From: Effrenium voratum | Lineage: Eukaryota > Sar > Dinophyceae > Suessiales > Symbiodiniaceae | NCBI GenBank assembly: GCA_963377175.1 | Contig: CAUJNA010001213.1 | Coordinates: forward strand, 985,001 to 1,049,000 | Reading direction: 5' to 3' | DNA length: 64,000 bases | Shown: positions 33,101-45,100 of the stretch, in pieces | Layout: each line of letters starts with the position of its first letter | How positions within the stretch are numbered: the stretch's first letter is position 1 | Made by a program: the position numbers and the translations under genes | Notes under the pieces: generated by a model | Told to the model about the DNA's origin: nothing | The model's database searches: none | Seen by the model: only the letters and a program-made list of their open reading frames with translations

Positions 33101-36100
33101 GGGGAATTCGGAGCCAAGTTCCAAACTGGAAAAAAGCCAGGGGCCTCAAAAACACTTGCTCCCCAAAGAAAACATAATAGATAGACAAAACAAATAGAAA
33201 GACAACCATACAAATAGACAAATAGATAAATCGAACATTAGATGCATACATGCATACATGCATACATGCATGCATACATACGTACATACATACATACATG
33301 AAATACATACATACATTAAATACATACTTCTTCTTTTTTCGGGGGAGGAGGGGTGACCTGGCATTTTGTCCCATAGCCATGGGGCGCATGCCAGGATCCG
33401 TGAGGCAGCTGTCCACCAGCCGCCCTGCGCTGAGGCATGGGATCGTTGTCACCGGTCCCTTGCCCCCGTAAGATGTGGCACCTCCCATTGGGCTGCCACG
33501 TGTTTTCTTCAGGTTGGAACGGGGTGTTTTCTTCAGGAGGGGGTGCCCTTGGACTAGTGACTAGTTGGGACACCGCGCTGTCTTTGGGCATGGCAAGCCT
33601 GAATACTTAGCCATGCCAAGGGATGTTTCAATCCGCCCAGGGAACATTATTCCCCTTCCCTCCAATTGGCGGTTGGGATTGGTGGTTTGGTTGGAGAGCA
33701 GTTTCCCATTCAGGTACGATGTGGCACCAAGTGGATCGCGGTGTTCTTTCTGGCGTTTTCGTGGTTTCCCTCGGTTGGTTCCAAAAGAGAATCGATTTCA
33801 CAAGCTGGGATGGGTACCTCCAAATGGGATGCCGCTTGTTTCGTAAGAAGGGGATCGCGGTGTTCGCCTTGCTCTTCCATCCGATGGGAATCGATTTGCT
33901 AGCTGAGATGGGTACTTCCAGTCGGGATGCCACTTGTTTTCTTCAGTTTTGGTTGGAACGGTTTGTTTTTCAGGTAATAACCCCTAGTTGGTGGTTTGAA
34001 TTGGTTTGGGGATTTGAACCCCTTGTGGAGGACCAATGGAAAACCACCCCAAGCCACCAAACATCCAGGCTCCAAGCCACCAATCAGAGGGAAGCTCAGT
34101 TTTCCCCTGAGTCTCCTTTGGTTTTGGTCTTTTCCTGGGCTTCGAACAGATCCTTCCGAACCTTTCTCGCGCGTCACAAAAAAAACGGAGCGCGAAATTC
34201 GGGGAGCGGCGGGAGGTTCCGGAGCTTCGCCGTTGGCCTGGAGAAGGTGTCTGCTGAAAAGGGGGACGGCTCGAAGCTCCGGAAGCTGCGACACCTCGAG
34301 CGCTTTGGACGGAAAAATTTTTGGACCCGGGCGCGCGTGTGTTTTTTTTCTTTTTTCCCCCCGTTTTCTACGGAGGGCTGGCGGTTTATGTTGACCCCAG
34401 AATGAAGTTCAACCCCAATTTGTTGACAGGGGGGTGGGGGCCCCTGCCAAAGCGGTCTGATTCCCAAAGCCAGCAATGGACACCCCCCTGTTTGTAAACT
34501 GGGGTTGAAATTCATATGGGGTCAACGTTTTGTGGTTGGCCCGGAAACCAAAGAGAAAGCTGCCGTGTTGGGGGGTTCCCGAAAGGCAGACCCATTCCAA
34601 ACCCCTGCAAGAGGTTGCTTCCGTTTTCCCACTTTTTGAAGGGGGTGAACCCCCTTTAGAACCAACCGCCAAGATAGAGGGGTCTCGGAAGTCGGGGGGG
34701 AAGAAAACCCGTCATCTACTCTTCACCGTTCTTGGCATTTGTTTCAGTTGTTTAGTTCTGTTTGTTTAGTTCTGTTCATGCTTAGTGGCTCACATACCAA
34801 GGGTTGGAAAGGTACTGTAGCCAGTTTCATAGCCATCACTGTCCATCATGCTCTAAACGCTTATGCACCCTATACCATATTGCAATATATACTGTATTAC
34901 ATACATAGGCATCATACCATATCCTTCTAGCATTATTTTCCGGGAGAGGAGGTGTTGGTACCCAGTACGTCCTTCAGCCCGTTTGTCAGGGACGTCTTCA
35001 ACTCGGTGGGCAAAGGAGACTTGCAGGCCGGGTTGGGCAAACATCACTTGACGCTTGGTCATAGTAGGAGCGAAGCCCCCCACTTGCTTCAACATCCTCA
35101 AAATGCCACCCACAAGGAATTGCTCCTTGTTGGAAAATCCAACAAGGAAATAGCCAAGCTGTTCTAGACACCCAGTTCCACCCCCACCCACACCCACTAA
35201 GATTAGGGGTTCTTAGCAGACGGTGGACCCCGTTGCTGGGTGCTTCTTAGGCCCGAAATTTTGAACTGCCCCGTGCTTCTGTTCTTTTTCAGACCTACTG
35301 CGCAAGGGAAGCCCGAGCCTGGTTGTGCCGAGGCTCTTCCTCTCGGGAGTAATTGTGTTTTTCTTTTCGAGGCCTTTTCTGAGCCACGGTGCGTATAATA
35401 AACCAAGCACATAGTTTGGACATGTTTGGATGCCCCAACTGCGAGCCTCTTGCTTGTGCTCTGTGTACAGACCCACAGCCGACCTGAAGCCTTCAGGCTT
35501 TTCCATTTCTGCTTTAAGTGGTCCTGGCACCTTGAATTGGAACCTTGAACTTGCATGGCTGGCATTGGGGCCTCGGTTCTTCAACCAAAAGGCCACGCAA
35601 GTGGCCACATTCAAAAGGTTGGGTTACACAAAATTCTACGGTAAAACAGCTGATTTAGGGTGTTGTGGGGCCGTTTTCAGTAGATTTTCCTGCAACCCAA
35701 CCGATTGACACGTGGCGCACGTGAAACCATTGGGTGGCAGGAGATGAAGGTGGCGCTCAAGCTGCTTCTGGGTCGCCTACCTCGGCTCCAGGCTGGCTGG
35801 TTTTGAGGTTTTGAGGCTCGGAGCTTGGGGCGAAGATTCTGCTTCCATTTGCTGAATTGTTTTTTGTTTCTCCCTCTTGGTTTTAAAGGGAATCGATTTC
35901 ACTACTGGAAATATATGTTTTTTTTCCTCCAGGGGTCTCAACCAAATGGAAGTCTCATTTCCTGAGTTCATGGACTTTCACTTTTTGGGTTTCACCTTTG
36001 TGACATGGACCGAAAATGACTACCAAGGATTTTCAGGGTGCGACCTCTGTCATCTCTGAGTTCATGGACTTTAGCCACTGGGGTTTGGTTGCCATATTAA

Positions 36101-39100
36101 TTGGTTGCCATATTAATTGGTGGCAGAACGACTGGACCCCTTTTTTTAGGGGCCATCCGCTCCGGAAGTGAGTTCCTACATTTATGTGGGCAGTTTTGAA
36201 CATATATTTGAACTGGGACGATTTAGGGTGAGGTCGCCTTTGTGGTTGAGTTTTCAGGGGAAATATGGGGAAGCCCGTCAGTTCCCGCACTGACGGTTGA
36301 GTGAAAGTAGATGGCACAAACTCGCCTGAAGGAATTTGTGATCGTCTGCGGACAGAAAGGAAATTGCGCCATGTACTTTCATCACACTGGTGTAGCCATC
36401 TTTTTTTGCTGCCCTTTGGTTCGACCAAGCAAACGCTTGGGAGATCAAAGGCCAGCGGCTGTTTTTTTTTTTGGTGGCTGTTCAGCATGCTAAGTTGCTT
36501 CGCGTGCCACTTATTTCTCCAGGGAGGCAGGCTGAAAGATGTGTTTTGAACTTTTGGGGCGGGGTTAGGGGTTGCGATCTGCAACTGAGACCTGCGGAAA
36601 CATAGATGAACAGCCCTCCTGAAATCCCCACACCCCACACCCCCCACCCCTACCTCCCCGCCACCCCCTCACCCCCGCCACACCCCACCCTTTTCCGCCA
36701 GGTGGGCGGCGCGGTGCTTTTGGCAGCGGCAGATGAGATGGGCCTTGCGAGGAAATCCCCCAAGGCGAGCCGAAGTGGAGAATGGTGGCGGGGCAATGGG
36801 GCAAACCTAGGTGGCCACCTTACAAGGGCCATTGGTTGTTTGGTTTTTTAAGGAAAACAAAGGAAGAGGTCGTGTTTTTCTTTGGGGGGAGGGTCCACTA
36901 AAATTTACCTCCCGAGGCTCCGGTTGCAAGAAGGCTTTTCAGAGCCTTCTTAGAGGTTCCTGAAAGGGTTCTGAGAACTTTTCCGGGGGTTTCTGAGGCT
37001 GGGGCCACCAAAAATATCCTTAACCCAGTTGAAGAACATGATGTTGAAACCAGCACCCCCCACCACTGCTTGTTGGACAGTGCTTGGGATTTTGGGCATG
37101 GGCAAAAGCAGTGGTAGGGGGGTGCTGAAGGGGTTTGTTTTTGTTGAACAAGATTTAGTTTGCAGGGGAGTAGTTCAAACCTCGGAAGGAGCTGCTTTAC
37201 TTTAAGTTCCTTTTCAAGCGTGGCTATAGTCGAGTGACCCACCTTTTGATTGTTGTGCTTCTACAGAACCTTTTGCCTCCTTTCAGTTTGTATCTCTAGT
37301 AATTCAATTATACAGTATCAATTCCTTTTCCTGAGTTGCTGGACTTGGTCCGCACTCAGGCAAGAAGGGTAAGGGATAATTCATTGAGTATTTTGCGGAT
37401 TTCTCTGCCCTTTTGATTCTGGCGTAGGCTTCTTATAGGTTGATTGTGCGTTTTGGGTAGCCATCTCATGGTGTGGGCCCTTCAAAAAAGGGACCCCCCA
37501 AAAAGTGAATTTTATTAGCACTTAGGCCCTAGGCCGGACTAGTCGCCAGTCCCCCTTATTGAATAAGATTGGGGGGCTTTATTGGGGGCCCTTTGACAAG
37601 CAGAAGGCAATGTCTCAACTCCTGCAATCCATTGTTTGTCGGTATTTACAGGGGAGTCAGATGATTCCGTTGGGTTCTGAACGGAGATTTCGTCCACAGG
37701 TTTTGATTCCATTTGCAGGACTTGATCCTGACGGCGCGTCGCTCAGGAGACCTTGGAGCGGTGGATCAGCGAGGGCCAGGTGGCCGACATCGGCGAAGGC
37801 TGGCAGAGGCCGGAGCCCGCAGAGCCGAAGCGCGGAGCGAAAGGAGGAGCCTGGCAGGGGACTTCCAGGAAGTTCAGGTGCTTAGTACTGATCACTTCCT
37901 GAGTTCATGGTTTCTGGATTTGGACCATTTTAGTGGCAAACAAGAAGTTTTTTATGTTTTGTTTGCCCTTCCTCTCCGGAAGTGTGACTTTAGGTAGGTA
38001 TATTTGTTTTGTTCCTGCGGGCCCTTATGGGGACATCATTTCGGTAGGGATTTGAGGTCTCCTCAAAACATGATATCAGAGCCTGGGGTCGTGGAAACTT
38101 GTGTGCACTGGCCTTCGGCACGGAAGTTGCGTCTCGCTGTTCGGTCGCGCAACCCTCCTTTTGGATGAGCGAGGCCGTTGAGCTGCATTGTGGGAGGGTC
38201 CCGAGTTTCCAAGTCGAGCTGGCAACTTGGCCTCAGGCTCTTGGAAGAGGAGAAGCTGCGGGAAACAGATTGGACGCTGCAGGAAGTTTGGGACGCCCCT
38301 CGGCGACCACGCAGTCCTTTGCCATTTTCTGCGAGAGAATAAGTTGGGCGTCGTCTTGGCGGGAAAGACCGCGTGGATACCAAAGAGGTACCGGCTCATG
38401 GGGATGCTCAGTATGGGCCAGAAAGTTGACCCATGACTCAAGCCCAGCTTTTGAGTAGGGGGGTTTGTTTGGGTGAAATGTCATGGGGAATCAGACTACT
38501 TTTGGAGGGGACAAAAAGACCACCCCCATATTCCTAACCTGAAGTTGAAAAAGAAATCTGAGGTCAACATTGGGAATTCACTTCCGGAGTTTTCGGGTTC
38601 CAAGGCTTGAGTCACTTTTTGGGTTTGGTCGACATTTTGGTGGTAAATTGGGACACTTCCGACTTGGATTTTGCGAATCCACTCGATGAAGTGAGCCAAC
38701 GACTCAAAGACTCAGTTGCCCCAAGCGAATCGACCTTTTGACCTGTTGACCTTTTTTCTCATTTTGTTGTTGTTGTTGTGGTTGTTGTTTTCTCCCATTT
38801 GTTGGGTTCTCCCATTTTCAGTCAAGGTTCCAAACGCTTGAGCTTCTATTTCCAGGTCCAAGCTGTGGGACCTCTCCATTGAAAGTGAGCTAAATACCCG
38901 TCTTAAGTTGGGCTTGGCTACCTTGAGTTTCGAGGTTTAGATGGGAAGTGAGCCCAGCATAGGTGTCCTTTGTGGCCCTGGTTTACCTGTTGGTTTAATC
39001 ATGTACCAGGGCCATCTATTTCCCCTAAAAGGACACCTATGGAGCCCAGGCTGTATTTCCAGGTCCTTCTTGGGCTTGGCGGCTTGGCGGCTTGACCATT

Positions 39101-42100
39101 TTGGCAGTAAGCAAAAGCAACACCTTCCGATCTTGTTTTGCCCATCCACTCAATGACCCCAGGCCTTGAGTTTCGAGGATTAGATTCTAGGGGTAACTTC
39201 CCCATTCTTTCCAGGGATCCGAATCTTTCCAGAAAAGCACCAACAACCTTGGGGAAATAGCGATCGGTTTTTGAAAAGAGCGATGGCTAAAATGGGGAAT
39301 CAACCCTAGAGTGGTGTTGAGTTAGGCCATGTCTCGCTTGGAGTTGTAGCGACTTGAGTCGCTTTTTTGGGGCACAGGTGTGCTTTTGATCGGTTCCTTT
39401 GCATAGGAAGTGGATGGGTTCCACTGGTTTTGACTGGTTTTGTTTCTTTTGCTAGGAAAACCCATCTATTGGTCCAAAAGGACGCCTAGGTGTTGGGGTT
39501 TCTCCACTCCACCTGACCCACTTCCAGTAGGTTGACCTAGTTCCAATCCACTCAACGACCCCAGGCCTTGGGGGAGATGGCGCGGCTGAAATCCACCGGC
39601 GCCCAGTTGGCGCGCGCCCAGCTGGCCGCGCAGCTGGCGCTGGGCTGCGGCAGCTTTCCGGCGGGGGGCAAGTACATCGCGCGGATCCTGCCACGCAGAG
39701 AATGATCAAAGAACCAAACGGGGGGGGAGATTTGGGAGATTTGGGGATTTGGGGAGTTGGGAATTTTGAGGGTTTGTGGTGTGGGAAAAAAGGGGGGGCT
39801 CTTTTGAAGCGAAACCAAAAGGAAGCCACCATCTTCTGGGGGTCGCACAAAACACCCATTTGGAAACGGTTGCACCCCCCTCGGGCGATGGCACTACGCA
39901 ATTGTTAATTGTTTTGGGTTGGGGGATTTGGAGGATTTGTGGTGGTGTGGGAAAAAACGCGGGGGGGGGGGGGGGGCGGGGTTGCGGAGTTGTTTTTGCC
40001 CAGGCAACCCTCGTCTTTTTGTTGGAACATGGACGCCTACATTACTAAAAAGCATTTGTTTGGGCTGATTTGTTTCAAGGCACCCCCCATTTGCCCTAGT
40101 GGGTCTCCTGTTGGTTTTGGGTTCTCCTGTTGGTTCCCCCGTCAACCAACGTGAAAAGGGTGACCACATGGTGTTTGGTTCTTGTTGTTGGTTGGCATGA
40201 TTCTGTGCAATAGCTGCTTCATTGTTGCATTGTGCATATTATATTTTGCTTCCTACCATTCTCAGGGAAGCTTTGGGAATTTGCACAGTTGTTGGCTTCC
40301 TGCCGGAAACCATGTAAACGCCAAGCAGCCAAGGGGGGGGTTGTCGCCAAAGCGAAGGAACCCCCAAATGTACCTCAGCTTTTTCCCCCAATTGTTTTTA
40401 AAGGAACCTTAAATAACCTTAAATTCTGACACAGCTGTCAATAAAAACAAAAGTGATCCCACCAGAAAGCAGGGGTAGCGAACAAGGCTTCAAGACCTGG
40501 CCGGCGATCGTATTTCATGAACCGTGATTCAGTTGCCAAAGCCGTCTCAAGAGACAAAAGTTTGCAGTCAATTGTTCCCTTCGGTTGGTGAATTCAAGCG
40601 AGAACGCAAAGACATTTAAAACACGTGTTTGTTGCTTGAATTGGTAGCCCCATTTACTTGGTTCTGAAGAACCTTTGGTTCCTTATGCGAAACGGAGATC
40701 AGAAGGAAGCTAGTTGGCCGCTTACGCAACCATTGATTGAGGAGGTTTATAGAATTTATATCTCCCATTTGTAACCAAACCATTCCGCCAAGAACGCATC
40801 CCCATCCAAACTTAGATGGTATTTCCAGGTATGTCATTGTTTTGGTGGATGCTTAGAAGCCACACAAATAAGCTTGTAACGCTGCATTCTGTAGAACAAG
40901 TGGTATACTATGCAACCTGGTTGATTGCTTCAACAGCCAAACTGCTTCTCGGTTACTCAGTGACACCCTCTAAATCCCCTTTTGGGTTCCTTGAAGTGGA
41001 ATCGGCATCTTTCAAAGAAATGGTTCCCATTATTCCACTACCAGGGTCACTGAACAGACTTGAAGCTTCCGAATGGACCCAGAAATGGAAGACTTGGTTC
41101 CATTTTCAGAGGGCCAATTGAGGGAGCTTCCATGTGAGGGCGTGTAGCTCGCTTCCCGAGTTCACGGACTTTAGCCACATTTTCGGGTAGAAGTTGCACC
41201 ATTTCAGCGGTAAATGCGACGTTTGGTGGCCTTTTTGTCGGCCATCCATCCGCTCCACGGGAAGCGAGACTTTGGTGCTTCCCATTCGGCCGGCACCTCC
41301 GCGAGCGCTCGCGCGCGGTTGCTTGAGGCTGGGCCAGGGCCTGGGCATCGGGGCCTCGGGGAAGACGGTGGCCCTGGCCTTTGCGCGGCAGAGGCGGGTG
41401 CCCAACGGCGAGCGCCTGCTGGAGCGGCGGTTGGCTTGCGGTTGGCTTGCCGGGGCTCAGTTGTTCAGTACCCTTAGTTGTGGTACCAATTATTTTTCCA
41501 ACTCTTTTTTTAGTGGCCCCACTAAAAATGGTCTTCCCCAAAAAGGGTTCCCTTTCTTTTCATGGTCACTGAACAGCTGAGGGGGGGGGGAGCGAGCGAG
41601 CGGCCGGCCGTTTTTGGGGGGCCTTTGGGTTTGCTTGGGGCGCGCGAAAGGGGAAGGAGAGATGGAATGAAGCGTTTTTGGCTTTGGTATTCGAAGAAGG
41701 GAAACCACGAGCGGATGGTGGTCGGGGGTCATTCAGAGTTGTGGAAATGGAATGAGTTCTGCCTAATCCCTTCCCCCTCCCGGCCCCCCCCCCCCCCTAT
41801 TAGTAAATCAGCCTCCGGTGCGAAACATATTTATTAATAGGGTCCTTTTTCGTCTGATGCGGCCCCCGGAGACAAAGATAATTACTCATCCCTGGAAGCG
41901 GGCCTAAAATCGATCTTGTCAAATAGTTTGCAATACAAACTTTGAAAGGAACAGACTCTTCGCATTTATTTGGTTTGGGTCAGCACAAATTCGTGCGGGG
42001 TCAGAGAGACAGACATTGAGGGCAGCGCATCGATGCCGTTCTGCTTAAGCTGGTGTCTAATTACCAGTTGGTTCAAAACAATACCCTCGGCTTGTTAATT

Positions 42101-45100
42101 GTTGGGTTGTTGCAAGGAGCTTGGGTCCTGGACGAATTACCCACCTAATAAGGCTGGGGCTGGTCTGGGTAAGAAATCCGAGAGTTTAGTATTGGATTTG
42201 AATTGGCCTATTCTAAAAGTAGTATTTATTAATAGGGTCCGTTTATTGAAAAGGGGGAAGGGATTATTTGATAGCGAGCTCGCCGTTCGGGGGTATATCG
42301 AGCTGAAGCCATGATAAAAGGTCCTTTGCTTGGGGGTCCAATTCTTGATTCAGCTGTTGGAATAACAGACTAGAACAATGCAGAAAGAGTTGGACGAACG
42401 CTTTTGGCTTTGGACCGGGAATAAAGGAAACTGGATGGTTGTTGTCCTTGGGGTTATTCCATTTCCTATTCCGTGCCCATCACCAGCAAGTTTGGGGTTT
42501 GGTTTGGGCTACCGGTTTTGGGTAGTTGGACAAAAAGGCAACTCAAGGAAACAGCATGGATTTTGCGGGGTGCCCCAATTGCTGGCACACCCACACACAC
42601 GCACGCATGAATACCTTCCCAAAGGGTTGGTGGACACAACTTTGCCACCGAAATGATGTCCACCAGAGACCCCTAAATGGATGCTTTCCTTTTAAGATTT
42701 CCTTTGAAGTTATCATCGTTGGGGGGTGCCCTAAGTATTGTAGAAATACAGGTAGTACTAGTCGCTGGTTGTTTTTCTGCCTGCACTCTGCACTTTTCTT
42801 TTGTTAGGTTCGATGAGGTATCTCTTTGCTTGTAGAGGGCTCCTACTCGCCCAAGCCACTACGCATGGGGGAAAGCTGGATTTATTCCCTTTGTGCAGTG
42901 TTAACTCTTAACCGAGGCGCCCCTGACCACGTTATAGAATTCTGCTGCAGGTTAACATGGAATGAGACTTGTAAATTAGTCTTTTGTGGACAAATTGCCG
43001 TTTTGGTTTAATCTTCGTGCGGGTTCCATATTCATCACCTTCAGAGGAAAAAAAACACTCGCTAGTCCAAAACGGTACCAGGCCGGGAACTGCACAAGTC
43101 CAGCCGCGTGAGTTCGGGCAGGCAATCATCGCAAAACAATCCTGCAGTCTGAGACCCTTCCAGGACATGCTGGAAGTGAACCCAGACATCGACGTCATCG
43201 TGGATAAGCTGCTCTGCTCATTTGCTGTGCGCTGAATTCGATCAGCTTTTGGGTGCGTGCCGGCACGTGTTGATCTATGGTTGCCAGTTGGGAACAAGGC
43301 CATGGCAGGAGAGTCGTTCTGCTTGGCAGCACATGCAAGGGCCTTTTTTCTCTCGAACTCGGCGTCTTCAGCTCCTCAACTGGTGGGGGGCTTGAACCCC
43401 AGTTCCTTTTCAAGGAGCCAACCGGGAAAGTAGCCTCTGACGCCCAAACCACCTTGAGCACTGCCAGAAGGGGTTTTGGCGAGTACATAATTTCCGGTAG
43501 CTGGTTACTCACGTCCATTCGTAGGTGGTCCTTTGTGCCTAAATAAAAGCAATGCTATCAAACCAGGTGCAGAAAAAAGGGTAGAGCAGTTGGCTTAGCC
43601 GAAGATCAGCAAAGGCGTGTAGCGAACTATCTCGTGGAACATGTTAGGAATATTTTCTTCCAAGGCGCCAATAGGGGATGTGCATTGCTCAGCTGTTCAA
43701 GGCAAGTCGGTCTCTTGACATGTTTTGTTTTTCCATTTTGGGATCCCATACTTAGTCCTGGTCCCAGAAGGTGATCACCTTTTATTGCCCGGTCCAAACT
43801 GGGCAACTGAGAATTTGTAGCAGTTTTTTTCCAGACTTACCCAGCTTAGACCCTAGGCTGAGCAGCGGAGATTTCTTGGAGTCCCAACTCTTCTCGCCGA
43901 TCTCCCCGCAGCAAGCGCAGCCTGTGAGGTGCTCAGATTATGGGCCTCGGGCACGTGGTGGGGTGGGGGGGCTAGGATCACCTCAAGGATGAAGCCATGT
44001 CCATGTAGGCATGTGATTGCAGGGTGGTTTCTTCATGTTTAGGGAATCGCCTGTATGGCTCGAGCTCCTGCAGGGGTCAAGAGCATCTCACATTATGATT
44101 TCGGTATCTCTTGCAATGTGCACGGAACCCGCTACGGGACTTCAAACAACGATGCCCTTTTATGATAGTGCAGTACTGCCATTTGGTGAACTCTGGAGAA
44201 CTCGTTAATCATGGAATAGATCGTTTCATGTTTGCAAGGTAGTTTGGCTGTGGCTCATGCCTTCGGTGGTTGATTCATTTGGTGGCTTCGCTTACGGCTT
44301 GGATGGTGTCTGATCTCCTCACCAGCCTCTGACCTTTCTACCTTGTGGCTTTCCACTGTTGTTGCAACTCCCTGCTTATAGCTAGCTCGTATTCCGCGGT
44401 AAAACCGACCCCATGCTGAAGGTCCCGTTTGGGGATTCTCTACAGCTTTTGAATGCTAGATTTCCCAGCTCGACCTTTGGTTTACGGGTGTTTTGGACAG
44501 GTGAGAGATTGACCACCCCCCATTGCCAGCTTCTCCTTCGGATTTCCTTTCGCTGAGGCGCGCAGTGTCGAGGAGGTTCAGAAGAAGATGAAAGAGCCCC
44601 TCGGAGGGGTGAGTCAACCTGGTACTGGGAACCAAATGTTAAATCGCAGTGTTGGGGTCAAAAGGAAACTGCATTTGCTATAATTTAGCACGCGGGAACA
44701 TCTCACTCGGCTACAAACACATGTCCGTGTCGATGCAGGAAAGTGCGAGATGTAAGTGCTTTGAACAGACCAAGCACCTTACATGTAGCAAGAAGGCGGC
44801 TTCATATCGATCCTCATATCCGACGGAGAGACAGTAACAGCAGGGCCTCTGCCCAGTTGCGAAAGCCACTACCCTCCCACCAACTAACAATGCAGTGCAC
44901 AAACCCCTGTAGAAAGACTACTTTCCACTTGGAAAGGGGTCCTGTGCACTTCCATGCTAGTTGGTGGGAGGGCATTTGTCCTTTGATTTGCCCTTCTCTC
45001 ACATTGCCCCTCGGATCAAGAACGGGGGCAATCCAGCCTGGAGATGTGCTCCTGTTGGCTTAACCTGGCTGACCCGTCCGGCCTTACCAAGCCTCTTGAA

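Larger units (their letters stand above)
30195..34224. other. LIG1 intron 1, 4 kb, the longest in the gene
   Basis: It holds family A (30562), E (30887), J (31279) and D (31558, 31623) elements and a CATA microsatellite (33170). It also has a family B pair at about 33983-34093 and several G/C runs. A G/C-rich frame at 31035-31084 (EEGLPFNLQRCAARAG) was not included in the model because its phases do not fit. Confidence 0.6.

Noticed and set aside
36301..36549. Open frames around 36.3-36.5 kb as a ligase exon
   Set aside because: No third-position bias and no match to the ligase between exons 4 and 5.
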